Assembly (NCBI RefSeq): GCF_015686655.1
Contig: NZ_JADPMP010000010.1
Span: 178,621 to 242,620 of the forward strand
Source: Pontibacter sp. FD36
GTDB taxonomy: Bacteria > Bacteroidota > Bacteroidia > Cytophagales > Hymenobacteraceae
Length of the DNA stretch: 64,000 bases
Reading direction: 5' to 3'
The notes under the pieces were generated by a model. That model saw only the letters and a program-made list of their open reading frames with translations, searched no databases and was not told where the DNA came from. Made by a program: the position numbers and the translations under genes. This document shows, in pieces, positions 6,483 to 16,126 of this stretch (the first letter of the stretch is position 1; the number at the start of each line of letters is the position of its first letter).

Positions 6483-8327
6483 TTAAATCTGCTCTACGAA
6501 ATCTAAAAATACCTTTTTATGCAGTTCAAGGTCCATGTCAGGAGATAATGCTACGCGGGCAATATAGTCCTTGTCGTCTTCTTTCGTTGTCCCTTGAGTA
6601 GATGTTGCAGGTATTGTCCAATAACATCCTTTCAGTTGCCCGTAGCTCACGCAGTATTTACTTTCCTGGGGAATTTCTTCGATCATTAAATTGATCAGTT
6701 TCAAATTCAACTCCCTTTTATAGGCCTCCCTTTCTGCATCGGTATCCCCTTTCGTAGGAAGATCCAGTGAAAACACGGATGGCGTAAATCCTTCCTGCGC
6801 CAGTTCTTCTGAAACGAAATTGATTTTAGCCGCTGGCAAAACCTCTTTGATAAAGTTCACATAGTCACGTGTGTTCTTATAAGCATCTGCAATTCGCTGA
6901 TTCATGGAAGGCAGCTGCTCTGCCAGTATCTCCATCTGAAGATCAGTAGCTTCGTTATCGCAGAGTATCAGGTGTTTTTCTATTTTTTCGAGCAAAGCTT
7001 CGGCCTTTTTGTTTGCTACACAGTAGCCGGCAGTAACTTTCCCGCCACTCGGAAATTTCGATCCGCTCACATAGGATATTGTCCTGACCGTGGAGAGTAT
7101 ACCGTCTTCACTTGCGAACTGCACATTCGGGCAAAATGTCTGATCTAGGATAAAGACCGGATCGATCGCAACCTCACCGGATGCAGTCCTGCGCTTTTTA
7201 CTTAAGACATCTCTTAATTTTTGAAGATCCGGGACCTCAACCCTCGGGTTTGTTGGAATCTCAGCGATGATGTAAGGGACAGCATCCTGGCTGGCAATCC
7301 TGTCCAGTACGGTATCAATGCTTTGAACCATGTCGTGCTCCCCATCAACGAGTAAGTCCACCACTTCAACATTATCCAAACAAGCAGCTACTCGTCTTGC
7401 CTGGTCGTTTGTTCCACCATAGCAATTGGGGGGAACAACAAATCGGATACCCTTGCCTTTATGTCTTTCCAGGGCCTCGTGCACCAGCCCCATCATAATG
7501 GCATACTGCATAGACAGGCCGGATGAAGCAACAAGTGCTTTTGTATTAGTACCGGTGATCTTTCTGATTGACTCTACTACACGGGCTTTGTTCGTGGCAA
7601 CATCACGCTGCTTATGATCAGAAGAAGGTTTTCCTGTCAGCTGCTGCAGGGCAGCAAAACTATTGGCCGGCGTCATGGCGATGGTTTCTCTTCTTCGCAC
7701 ATGCTGAATTTCAGAGATATAGGGCTCGTTTCGTTCCCCATTCACCAATAAGATACTTCCAAACTGAGAGTGAACCTGGACAAAGAAGTCTATAGTCGGG
7801 TTGAGGTCCACTTTCCCAATCTCATCTTCTTGCGATATGAAAATGGTACTACCATCAAACTTAGAAACCTCTTCTATTTTCTCAACCTGCTTTAAGTCAA
7901 ATTTATAACCATAAACTTGCTTCAGCACTTCAGCATCGAAGGCATCCGGCAACTCGCCGGTATAAAGGACCTGTGTGTTCTTACGATCCAGTAAGTTTTT
8001 TCTGAGAACTGCTAAAACAGGAACCGTTCTGGAAGAAAAGCTGATAACATTCTCCGGTTTCAGATTATTCAACTTGGCAATACTCCATTCCAGTACAGAA
8101 GATAAGGGGTGCCCTAACCGAATATAATCGAATGCAGTGGGCAATTCACTGAGCGCTGTTGTTTCAGAATTGCTTTCCTTGTACAGTTTTTCAAACTGCT
8201 CTAAGAATTGGGTTTTGGCTAACTGTTCATTGTAAATATCCAGTCGGTGGGTAGTGAGCTTCAACCAATCGGCTGGCATATTTTCTAATACACCTTGTAT
8301 ATAATGAAGCACTTTATTTCCTTCCAT
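6483..8327 (-). CDS. Long PLP-dependent enzyme of the Cys/Met metabolism family
   Basis: The product is 614 residues, much longer than the usual 380-400 of cystathionine gamma-synthase-type enzymes. The C-terminal 370 residues carry the family features. These are SSGLSMQYAI (about residue 268, phosphate binding), NCYGGT, IPTNPRVEVPDL, an Asp in LDQTF for the pyridine nitrogen, and the Schiff-base lysine in SYVSGSKFPSGG (about residue 424). The first 245 residues look like a degenerate copy of the same kind of fold. The reaction is probably a C-S lyase, synthase or gamma-lyase on a sulphur amino acid; the substrate cannot be told. An upstream in-frame start adds 11 residues, but the ATG of MEGNKVLHY is better. 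The gene is preceded by an unrelated small gene. Confidence 0.75.
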   Translation of the reverse strand: MEGNKVLHYIQGVLENMPADWLKLTTHRLDIYNEQLAKTQFLEQFEKLYKESNSETTALSELPTAFDYIRLGHPLSSVLEWSIAKLNNLKPENVISFSSRTVPVLAVLRKNLLDRKNTQVLYTGELPDAFDAEVLKQVYGYKFDLKQVEKIEEVSKFDGSTIFISQEDEIGKVDLNPTIDFFVQVHSQFGSILLVNGERNEPYISEIQHVRRRETIAMTPANSFAALQQLTGKPSSDHKQRDVATNKARVVESIRKITGTNTKALVASSGLSMQYAIMMGLVHEALERHKGKGIRFVVPPNCYGGTNDQARRVAACLDNVEVVDLLVDGEHDMVQSIDTVLDRIASQDAVPYIIAEIPTNPRVEVPDLQKLRDVLSKKRRTASGEVAIDPVFILDQTFCPNVQFASEDGILSTVRTISYVSGSKFPSGGKVTAGYCVANKKAEALLEKIEKHLILCDNEATDLQMEILAEQLPSMNQRIADAYKNTRDYVNFIKEVLPAAKINFVSEELAQEGFTPSVFSLDLPTKGDTDAEREAYKRELNLKLINLMIEEIPQESKYCVSYGQLKGCYWTIPATSTQGTTKEDDKDYIARVALSPDMDLELHKKVFLDFVEQI

Positions 8328-8494
8328 AATTTTTATCTTGAGATAAGCTATAAAATACAAAGTAGTAGAAAATATAACTTCCTGCCTAGCTTTAAACTGA
8401 TTGAGAAGATGCCAAACTACTACTGTTGTTTATTAGAGGTCTTCAACACCAAAGGAGGCTACCGCATAACCTTCTGTAAAAGAAAAGGACAAGC

Positions 8495-8656
8495 TTAGTC
8501 TTCGGATGCAGGTAGCCGATCAATTTCATCGTCATTTTTAGATGCACTGCGTTTAGCTTTTTTTGCCGCAGCTTTAAGAGACTCCTGATGTTTTTTCCTT
8601 TCCAGAAACTCTTTTTGGCGCTGCTTCTTCTGTTGGTCTCTTGCTCTGGTACTCAT
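8495..8656 (-). CDS. Small basic Lys/Gln-rich protein (53 residues)
   Basis: The ATG frame encodes MSTRARDQQKKQRQKEFLER, continues with more Lys/Glu/Ala (KKHQESLKAAAKKAKR), and ends in an acidic tail DDEIDRLPASED. It is predicted to be one long charged helix with no cysteine, no aromatic cluster and no signal. The composition resembles small nucleic-acid- or ribosome-associated proteins, but I cannot name a family. The uninterrupted, strongly non-random composition argues that it is real. It lies upstream of the PLP-enzyme gene on the same strand, with a gap of about 165 bases. Confidence 0.5.
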   Translation of the reverse strand: MSTRARDQQKKQRQKEFLERKKHQESLKAAAKKAKRSASKNDDEIDRLPASED

Positions 8657-8859
8657 AACCTGATTTATTTTTTACAGTATCTGATTTTCGAATCTTACTA
8701 AGCCCCAATTTCTATAATAATCTTATTGCATAGCTGAGCTTCCTTCAAATATTTACGCAAAGCCGCTAAATCCATATGGATAGAGTCCGACAATTCATCC
8801 CTAATGATTATCGCAGCAGCACCCAGGTATATCTGAAACGATTATTATCAACCCATTTA

Positions 8860-9534
8860 TTACAAGGGTATTTTCGGATAATTCTGCACTTCTGTTTCCT
8901 TGCCGCTTTTGAAGATTTTCAGCCGGCTAGGCCTATTCTGCTGCGCTACCTCATGTGCCTTCTCCAAGGCCTGCTCTTCGCCTTCAAATGCCTGTACAAG
9001 CTCTCTGTTATGATTCAGCACGCACCACTGCTTTTTTTCCTGATTCCATTCCACCCGGTATGTTTTAAACTGCGCCTTGTTCCGAATCAGGTCAAGTATC
9101 ACCTTACCGTCGCTCTCGTTGCCATCCGGGTAAGGCATGGGTAGCAGGGCAAAGAATACATAATAAAGCGAAAAATACGTAAATTGGTAAGTGAGTATAC
9201 CTGGCTCCAGCGTCTTGTTTTCGATGAGGTAAACTACCACGAGCGCTGCAAGTGTATTAAATAATGCTCCCCCCGAAAATATGAGGATGTTGGCAAACCG
9301 TTCGTTTCGCTTCAGGTTTTCAAAAGTGCAGAGACCATACCAAAAATAGTACTTTCGAACTTCCACTATACCTACCCTAAAAAGCACTTTACCAGCGCCT
9401 ATAGAAACTTTTATGTTCTTCCCTCCCATTAGCCAGGCGAAGAATACATGCCCAGCCTCGTGCACAAGAGAAATTATTGGTAACACAAGAAAGAAAGCCA
9501 GAAAAAACTTAGGGAGGTCATTAATTTCAAACAT
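8860..9534 (-). CDS. M50-like (site-2 protease family) membrane metalloprotease
   Basis: The 224-residue product has an N-terminal membrane segment containing LVHEAGHVFFAW. This is the HExxH zinc motif, set in a hydrophobic helix as in site-2/M50 peptidases. Two further hydrophobic segments follow (about residues 82-104 and 117-132), the latter leading into LPMPYPDGNESDG. That segment resembles the N/D-P-x-x-x-x-DG third ligand region of M50 proteins. The C-terminal 75 residues are soluble and charged. It is shorter than RseP-type enzymes and lacks a PDZ domain. Its substrate is unknown and it could also be an inactive relative. Confidence 0.75.
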   Translation of the reverse strand: MFEINDLPKFFLAFFLVLPIISLVHEAGHVFFAWLMGGKNIKVSIGAGKVLFRVGIVEVRKYYFWYGLCTFENLKRNERFANILIFSGGALFNTLAALVVVYLIENKTLEPGILTYQFTYFSLYYVFFALLPMPYPDGNESDGKVILDLIRNKAQFKTYRVEWNQEKKQWCVLNHNRELVQAFEGEEQALEKAHEVAQQNRPSRLKIFKSGKETEVQNYPKIPL

Positions 9535-9595
9535 AGCTTCAGGTATACGTTTTACAGAAAGCTGGATGCTGCCAGAAAAGCAAATATGATCGCCA

Positions 9596-10207
9596 TTACA
9601 TGACTTCAGGTGTAACCAGGTTTCTTATACCTGACACAATCATGTCGATACCGATGGCACCCAGGAAGAAGCCGTTGATACGCAGCAACAACTCCATGTT
9701 CTTGTCAAAAGCGACCTGCACTTTTTTGGAGTGCATACTCCGGCGTATATACTTCAGACCCATGATAATGCCAAAGTTGATCAGCATGATACTGACCAGC
9801 GAAAGCACTCCCTGCCACAGCACTAGTTGCTCTGACATCAGTACGGTAAGCGATATGGTACCTGCGCCCACCATGAAGGGCAGAGCTATTTCTGAGGCCA
9901 GGTCGTGAAGATCCCCTTTTATCTGGATGAAGGCTTTCTTACCCTGCACGATAAACATATAGGCAAAGGAGAACAGCACAACGCCGCCGAATATCCGGAA
10001 TGACTCAAAATTGATGCGGAACACTTTCTGAAACACCAGGTCACCCAACAGCAAAAAGACCAGGTAAATGCCAAAGGAAATACTGCTGGCTTTGATAAAG
10101 ACAGATCGGAAATCTTCATCAGACAGGTCTTTCATGATGGGCTTCAGATATAGGAAAAGCGCAAAAGGGTTAAGCATTACCAAAAAACTAACAATTGCTG
10201 TAATCAT
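9596..10207 (-). CDS. MarC family integral membrane protein
   Basis: The 203-residue product is strongly hydrophobic with about six transmembrane helices. The NPFALFLYLKP start, the central GAGTISLTVLMSE segment and the GxxLRINGFFLGAIGIDMIV end are characteristic of MarC/UPF0056 proteins. MarC was once linked to antibiotic resistance, but its transport role is unproven. The gene lies between the M50-like protease gene and a terminator-bounded unit. Confidence 0.8.
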   Translation of the reverse strand: MITAIVSFLVMLNPFALFLYLKPIMKDLSDEDFRSVFIKASSISFGIYLVFLLLGDLVFQKVFRINFESFRIFGGVVLFSFAYMFIVQGKKAFIQIKGDLHDLASEIALPFMVGAGTISLTVLMSEQLVLWQGVLSLVSIMLINFGIIMGLKYIRRSMHSKKVQVAFDKNMELLLRINGFFLGAIGIDMIVSGIRNLVTPEVM

Positions 10208-10265
10208 AAATATCAGGACTGGTTGAGGGTGCCTTTAACTACGCAGCACAGCACAGGTAGATATA

Positions 10266-10307
10266 AAAAAAGCATGTGAAGCTTTAACATAGCTTCACAT
10301 GCTTTCC
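10266..10307 (-). terminator. Terminator of the beta-lactamase-fold/DUF2255 unit
   Basis: A 12-bp stem, AGCATGTGAAGC / GCTTCACATGCT, is followed on the minus strand by T7. It ends the transcript of the two minus-strand genes to its right. Confidence 0.8.
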
Positions 10308-10409
10308 TCGGGATCAGGTGAGTCATCAACCCGCTTATAGTTGACAGCCAACGTCTAAGGCCTGGTTGTTTGTTTAGAAAATATTATTCGGGAGAGAAAC
10401 CAGTATTTG

Positions 10410-10799
10410 TTAAATCGACTGATTTTCAAAAATGAATTCCATGGTATAGTTGTGGTATTCGGGCTGCGTGATACCGGCCACATACGGCAGGTTGTGCTCT
10501 TGTGTGTACTTCGCTCTGTAGGCTTGGTCTACCTGCAGGTTCAGGTCAGTGTCTCTCACCTGCTCTCCTCTTACGTTCAGCACTTGTTGGCCGTACTGAA
10601 TCTGACCCACGCCTTCTTCCAAAAAAGCAGTGAACCAGCTTCTGTTACTTTTGGTCCAGCTTCGGGCAAAGACCCTTCCTGCTACTTCGACCATCCAGAT
10701 GTTCAGAAAAGTCTCTCGCTCTACGCCGCCTTTAACGCCTACGAGTGTAGAGGAGCCCAGGTAGGCTATAAAATCAGTCGGGAAGGATTGTTGCTTCAT
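10410..10799 (-). CDS. DUF2255 family protein
   Basis: The 129-residue product contains ARSWTKSNRSWFTAFLEEGV, matching the usual R-x-W-x-R-S-W-F pattern of DUF2255, and a small beta-barrel-like fold is expected. The family is uncharacterised; related split-barrel proteins can be flavin or F420 dependent, so a redox role is conceivable. The upstream in-frame extension would run into the preceding gene, so the ATG of MKQQSFPTDF is chosen. That start is about 20 bases from the stop of the beta-lactamase-fold lipoprotein gene, so the two form an operon. Confidence 0.7.
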   Translation of the reverse strand: MKQQSFPTDFIAYLGSSTLVGVKGGVERETFLNIWMVEVAGRVFARSWTKSNRSWFTAFLEEGVGQIQYGQQVLNVRGEQVRDTDLNLQVDQAYRAKYTQEHNLPYVAGITQPEYHNYTMEFIFENQSI

Positions 10800-10818
10800 G
10801 TTGTGTAGCTGACGAGAT

Positions 10819-12030
10819 TTAGCGTGCACTGGCTACCCGCGCCTGTTTCCTTGTATTTTTGGGTTGGGCCGGGTACATAAAATTGCGCACATCCTTCATG
10901 TAGTTCAGGCTGCCATTGGTTAGATTGCTGAGCACAATGATGGAACTGTGGTCTTTTGGGTTGCGCAGGAAATAAGTATTGAAACCATGCCACAAGCCGC
11001 CATGGTAGATTACAGTATCGCCACTCTCCACCTGCTTCAGACGAAAGCCGAAGCCGTAGGACTCAGCGCGCTTGTTGACCTTTCCGGTTGGCATAAAGGC
11101 CTCCTCCAGCGTTTCGCGCTTCACCAGTTTTTGGGTATAGAGCGCCTGGTCCCATTTGTAAAGATCCTCCACGGTTGAGTACATACCTTTATCACCCAAT
11201 ACGGTGTCCTGGTAGTCAGGCAGGCGCTTGCGACGACCACCGATGTGCCCTGTTGCCACACGACCGGTTTGGGTGACCAGTTCGTGGTTGAAGGTATAGG
11301 TATCATGCATTTTGAGCGGCTCAAAAATATGCTCCCGCATAAACTCGGCAAAAGGCTGTCCGGAAGCCTTTTCTACCACGGAAGCCAGCAACGCATAGCC
11401 TGTGTTACTGTAGCTGAAGGTTCGGTCAGGCTGGTAATAAATGTTGGGTTTGTGCACAGCCATCATACTCAGCACGTCGTCGTTGCTCAGATCCACTTTA
11501 CGGTCTGGCCAGAATTCTTCGCTGAAATAGGTATAGTTAGGCAAGCCGGAACGGTGCGTGAGCAGCTGACGCACTGTTATGCCTTTGTAAGGAAAATCAG
11601 GGATGTATACCTGCAGGCTGTCATCGTAGTTAAGCTTACCCTGCTCTTTCAGCATCATGATGGCCATGGCCGTAAACTGCTTTGAAACGGAAGCTAGTTG
11701 AAAAACCGTCTGAGTGCTAAGGGTGTCTTTCGTCTTGAAATCAGCGTACCCGAAAGCGCCGCGGTAAATGATCTGGTCATACTTGGTCACGAGCACTGTC
11801 CCGTTAAAGCCCTTGCGCTTGTGCAAATGCGTGAAAAGGGAATCGACCTCTTTACCAAGTTTGGTCGCAATGGTGGGAGTAAAGGTTTCAGGTACCTCTA
11901 CGTGTAATTCACAGTCTTCCTCGACGATCAGCTCTTCGTTCTGAAAGCCGGAGCAGGCACTAAAAGATAGAAATAAAGCGCACGCCACTACGCTCCGAAT
12001 TAAAAGCGACTGAATGTTACTAAAAGCCAT
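10819..12030 (-). CDS. Serine hydrolase lipoprotein, class C beta-lactamase fold
   Basis: The 403-residue product has a signal peptide ending in a lipoprotein-like SFSAC (Cys26). The beta-lactamase/transpeptidase fold motifs are all present: SVSK with the nucleophile Ser114 and Lys117, YSN (Tyr207-Asn209), and HGG (343-345) in place of KTG. This pattern fits the AmpC/EstB/D-aminopeptidase family. Most environmental members are esterases or peptidases acting on D-amino-acid or cell-wall substrates rather than antibiotic-resistance enzymes. It is the first gene of a two-gene unit with DUF2255. The actual substrate cannot be read from the sequence. Confidence 0.85.
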   Translation of the reverse strand: MAFSNIQSLLIRSVVACALFLSFSACSGFQNEELIVEEDCELHVEVPETFTPTIATKLGKEVDSLFTHLHKRKGFNGTVLVTKYDQIIYRGAFGYADFKTKDTLSTQTVFQLASVSKQFTAMAIMMLKEQGKLNYDDSLQVYIPDFPYKGITVRQLLTHRSGLPNYTYFSEEFWPDRKVDLSNDDVLSMMAVHKPNIYYQPDRTFSYSNTGYALLASVVEKASGQPFAEFMREHIFEPLKMHDTYTFNHELVTQTGRVATGHIGGRRKRLPDYQDTVLGDKGMYSTVEDLYKWDQALYTQKLVKRETLEEAFMPTGKVNKRAESYGFGFRLKQVESGDTVIYHGGLWHGFNTYFLRNPKDHSSIIVLSNLTNGSLNYMKDVRNFMYPAQPKNTRKQARVASAR

Positions 12031-12812
12031 ACCTGAAATATACCAACAAGGGAAATGAGCTTTAAATATAAAGGAAGTTTCTGATTAATCGGAAAGGAAA
12101 TTCCATAAAACTTAAAAATCAGGCTATTAAAACCTCACTATTTAACGTACACAATTTGCTCTACTCCGCTAGTATTGAAAATGAATCCCATATGGCCTCA
12201 CAGTTCTGTGAGTTGGCCTGTTCCCGCATAAGTTAAATGCTATTGCTTTTCATAATTGCACCGAAATTAAGCTTACTCCAGAGTTTTACCCCTATTCTAC
12301 TACTTCATATCGATAGCTATCAGCCATTTACCTATCTGTATTCAACCTACAAACAGTGCAATACCCCCAATAGACTAACCCAAATAAATCACACTTACAC
12401 TAAGTAATATGGTACTTATACTCATTTTTTACTAAAAATTAAGAAATCTTAAAATTCATGTAAATAAAATTAATGCAATACCGTACAGGTAGTTATAAAA
12501 TCCAAAAGACAGATATAATAGCATGGTTCTCAAGGTTTTTTATACCCTGTAGCAGAATCAATATATAGGTTAAATAATATTTTTAGATTTTCACACCTCA
12601 ATCCCACTATGAAAAGAAACTTACTTCTCCAGTCAATCAGTTTCCAACTGCATTACCCGAATCCAATTTAGGCAGCTGATTTCTAATTAGGCAAACCAAA
12701 ACAAGGCACATATTTCCGCCATTTGAGCAGGACTTACCAAAGCCCAGCCTGGCACCGCCTTGCCTATACTTTATTATAAAAAAAGATTAACAATTACTTA
12801 CACATTACTACT
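12031..12812. other. AT-rich intergenic region
   Basis: About 780 bases lie between divergent genes. No credible gene is seen. An ATG at 12609 opens a 20-codon frame (MKRNLLLQSISFQ..., then a stop) that looks like the start of a signal peptide cut short. It may be the remnant of an exported-protein gene or chance. The region presumably carries promoters for the serine hydrolase and for the large repeat protein. Confidence 0.5.
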
Positions 12813-15800
12813 ATGAAAAAAAATTACGCTTACTCAATTCTTACGAACCAAGTCTGCTACGGCTCCTCTCGGCTGTGGCGGCTCTTTGCTTTTAGCCTCT
12901 TGTGCTTGTTTCTGTATCCTCTTACTGGCCTTCAGGCGAATTCAAAAAATAATGTTACCAAATCAGAAGATAATTTAACTGTACATATCGGCCTTGGAAG
13001 TGTGTTACAAATTGATTGCTATGGCACTCCTATTCAAGCATACACGCATGTTTACCTGAATGGCGATGAGCTCACAGAGGGCGTCACTTATACATGGTCT
13101 GGCCCTAATGATTATTCTTCAGAAGAACGTGCGGCAACCGTTTCAGAGCCTGGTGATTATACAGTTGAGGTAACACACCTGGCTACTGGTTTAACGGCAA
13201 CTGCGACTCATAGAATTTCACAAAGACCCAGACCTGAGGGAAGTGCTGGACCTGATAAAGTGCTGACGCGTGACAACCCAACTGTTACGTTAGAGGGGTC
13301 GGTTGTAAATAACTCGGGGCAACCCATATGGCTAGCCAGCGACGGGGGCAATTTTGTTTCAGGTTACAGAACACTTAACCCGATTGTGGATGCCCCGGGC
13401 ACCTATACCTTAAAGCTTCAGGATGGAAGAGGATGCTCCACAGAATACACGGTGAAAGTTACCCGTGAAGAAGAAAATACATTAGCTGCACGTATCGATT
13501 ATGGCTCTGCAAAACAACTCGATTGTGATCGCAATGCTATTACATTAAATGCCTACGTTACACTGAATGGAGAGGAAATAACAGAAGGTATTACGTATAG
13601 TTGGACTGGCCCTAATAGCTACTATCCACAACTACAGGCAGTATCCGTTAATGAACCTGGGGAACATACGGTTGTGGCTACACACATTGCCACTGGAGCA
13701 ACAGCAACCGCGACACTGACCGTTTCTCGAATGCCTTCTCCTGAAGGAAGTGCAGGCCCCAACAAAGTGCTAACGGCCGAAAACCCTACTGTTACACTCG
13801 AAGGATCCTTAGTAGAAGGGTCAGTGATAAGTGGTTTGTATGAAGTAAGATGGGATGCCATTGATGGAGGCGAAATTGTTTCGGGTCACTGGACATTCAA
13901 CCCGGTCGTCGCTACTCCTGGTACTTATCGAATGTCAATTATGGACCGTATAAGCAAGTGCACATTCAGAGAAGATGTAATAGTTACCCGCGAGGGGGAA
14001 ATTCCGCTTGTGGCTTTTATTACATCTTCAAATGGTTCTATGCTTGATTGTTCTCGTTCATACGCCATCAATATGACTGGCCACGTTCGATTAAATGACC
14101 AACCTGCATCAGGAAACTTATCGTACCAATGGGCCGGCCCTGATGGGTTTAGCTCAAACGGTAAGGAGATTGCTGTTAAAGTGCCTGGTAATTATACTCT
14201 TACGGTAACAGACACCATCCGTAACCTTTCTACTACATCCGAGCCATTTAGAGTTGGCACCTATGATAATCCAAAGGGTAGTGCTGGTCCCGACAAAGTA
14301 CTGACCAGCCAGAACAGCACTGTCACTCTGGAAGGTTCAGTTAGTGGTGGCTTCTCCCTGCAATGGGTCGCAAGCGATGGTGGTAACATTGTCTCAGGCG
14401 AACGAACACTCAGACCAGTGGTGAATGCACCGGGAACTTACACAATAATAATCACTGATACTGGAGGCGAATGCAAATATGAAGATTCTGTAGTAGTTAC
14501 CCGTGAGGAGGAAAATATATTAACTGCCGAAATTGGCTTTACAAATGTTCCGGAGCTTGATTGTGCTGGCTCTAATTCTGTGACAATGATTGGTTTCGCT
14601 TATCTCAATGAAGAACCCATACAAGAGAGAATTACCTACCAGTGGAGCGGACCAAATGGATACACTGCTGATAGCAAAACTGTTACAGTAACCGAACCAG
14701 GTGATTATATTTTAGTAGTAACTGAGATAATCGGAAATCTAACCGCAACAAGCAGTTATACAATTAACCCGCCTGTATACCCCACGGGCAGCGCCGGGCC
14801 TGACAAAAAACTGACTTGCCAAAATAGCACTGTTACACTCGAGGGGTCTGGTGATGGTGCTGTGATATGGTTAGCAAGCCACGGAGGCAACATTGTATCA
14901 GGCGAGCGTACGTTTAACCCGGTCGTGAACACCCCAGGCATTTACACCATGGTAGTCACCAATGTAAAAAGCGGCTGCAAAATTGAAAGTGAGGTAAAAG
15001 TTATCCGCGAAGAGGCACTTACAGTAAGCGCTATCGGCGGCCAGTTGGATTGCACGACTGGAACCATTCAACTGACGGGCTCATCCTCCGCTGAAAACGC
15101 AACCTATACCTGGACCGGCCCGAATGGTTTTATATCCATAGAGCAAAACCCGGTGGTGAAAGTAGCGGGCACCTATACCCTAACCGTTTCCGACAAGGAT
15201 AGTGACTGCTCCGGCTCTACCAGCGTTGTGGTGACCCCTGCCTCAACTGGCGTGGAAATCACGCAGCATACCATCGACTTTGATAGCCAGCCAAGGGGCC
15301 TGATTTCAAGCATTAACACGGAGGCCGGACCAGTGGCGATAACGGGCAGAAAACGCATGCCGGACGGCACTTTCGCTCCCGAGAATTACGCAGCAATTTT
15401 TGACTCCCAAGACCCGACCGGCGATGACACCAACCTCTACACAACAGATTGGGGACAGGTGCTGATCATCAACCAATATCAAAATAACTACCCGGATGCA
15501 ACACAGTGGGGCGGCGAAATCATACTTGACTTCTCAGCCGTGGGGCCTGTAACTATGGAATCCTTTAGAGTAGTGGGCGTGGATAATTTTGAGGATATGA
15601 CATGGGTATACCTCTATGACGCGGATGGCAAGGAACTGAACAAGGTATACCTGAAACCGCTTGGTATGAACAGCAAGCAACTTGTCAACCTGGGCAACAC
15701 CAGAGGTGTTATGAAAATGAAAGTGGTGCTGGATGGCAGAGACGGGTCTGGCGATTTTGCTGGATCGGCAGCTATCGACAACATCAAGTTCCACAGGGAG

Positions 15801-16100
15801 ACAGCTACCAACACTCCTTGTAATACAGAAGTCACGAACATTACACATGCCAAGGCCTACCCTACTTCTTTCAGTGAGCGGTCAAAAATTGAGTTCATCA
15901 TGCGTGAAACTGATAACTACACCATCAGCCTTTATGACACGCAGGGCATGCTGATTAAGCAGCTACAAACAGGTACCGCCAGAGCAGGCGAATTAACCAC
16001 AGTAGAAGTGCATGGCCAGGAACTGAAAGAAGGTATGTACTTCGCCAGACTTGTGAGTGAGAAAGGCTCACATACATTTAAGCTGGTATTGAAGCGATAA
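12813..16100 (+). CDS. Large T9SS-exported Ig-like/PKD-like repeat protein
   Basis: The 1095-residue product has an N-terminal signal (hydrophobic at about 22-40). Four tandem modules of about 170 residues follow, each marked by GSAGP(D/N)K (near residues 143, 312, 489 and 659), TVTLEGS, SDGG-type turns and APGTYT. Each module looks like two Ig/PKD-like beta sandwiches with a conserved Cys in each. A half-module follows, then a non-repeat domain (about 813-1000, jelly-roll-like) and a C-terminal sorting domain. That domain (AYPTSFSERSKIEF ... ISLYDTQGML ... LKEGMYFARLV ... KLVLKR) is the type A signal for type IX secretion. The protein is therefore probably a surface adhesin or matrix protein. 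A good terminator follows. Confidence 0.85.
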   Translation: MKKNYAYSILTNQVCYGSSRLWRLFAFSLLCLFLYPLTGLQANSKNNVTKSEDNLTVHIGLGSVLQIDCYGTPIQAYTHVYLNGDELTEGVTYTWSGPNDYSSEERAATVSEPGDYTVEVTHLATGLTATATHRISQRPRPEGSAGPDKVLTRDNPTVTLEGSVVNNSGQPIWLASDGGNFVSGYRTLNPIVDAPGTYTLKLQDGRGCSTEYTVKVTREEENTLAARIDYGSAKQLDCDRNAITLNAYVTLNGEEITEGITYSWTGPNSYYPQLQAVSVNEPGEHTVVATHIATGATATATLTVSRMPSPEGSAGPNKVLTAENPTVTLEGSLVEGSVISGLYEVRWDAIDGGEIVSGHWTFNPVVATPGTYRMSIMDRISKCTFREDVIVTREGEIPLVAFITSSNGSMLDCSRSYAINMTGHVRLNDQPASGNLSYQWAGPDGFSSNGKEIAVKVPGNYTLTVTDTIRNLSTTSEPFRVGTYDNPKGSAGPDKVLTSQNSTVTLEGSVSGGFSLQWVASDGGNIVSGERTLRPVVNAPGTYTIIITDTGGECKYEDSVVVTREEENILTAEIGFTNVPELDCAGSNSVTMIGFAYLNEEPIQERITYQWSGPNGYTADSKTVTVTEPGDYILVVTEIIGNLTATSSYTINPPVYPTGSAGPDKKLTCQNSTVTLEGSGDGAVIWLASHGGNIVSGERTFNPVVNTPGIYTMVVTNVKSGCKIESEVKVIREEALTVSAIGGQLDCTTGTIQLTGSSSAENATYTWTGPNGFISIEQNPVVKVAGTYTLTVSDKDSDCSGSTSVVVTPASTGVEITQHTIDFDSQPRGLISSINTEAGPVAITGRKRMPDGTFAPENYAAIFDSQDPTGDDTNLYTTDWGQVLIINQYQNNYPDATQWGGEIILDFSAVGPVTMESFRVVGVDNFEDMTWVYLYDADGKELNKVYLKPLGMNSKQLVNLGNTRGVMKMKVVLDGRDGSGDFAGSAAIDNIKFHRETATNTPCNTEVTNITHAKAYPTSFSERSKIEFIMRETDNYTISLYDTQGMLIKQLQTGTARAGELTTVEVHGQELKEGMYFARLVSEKGSHTFKLVLKR

Positions 16101-16126
16101 GACCTAGCGCTGTCACATTTCTTAAG

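Noticed and set aside
10819..12030. Beta-lactamase resistance gene
   Set aside because: The fold motifs are present, but the HGG replacement and lipoprotein form are typical of esterase/peptidase relatives, so resistance cannot be claimed.
12813..15240. Possible non-coding tandem repeat
   Set aside because: The four repeats are protein modules in one open frame with signal and sorting domains.
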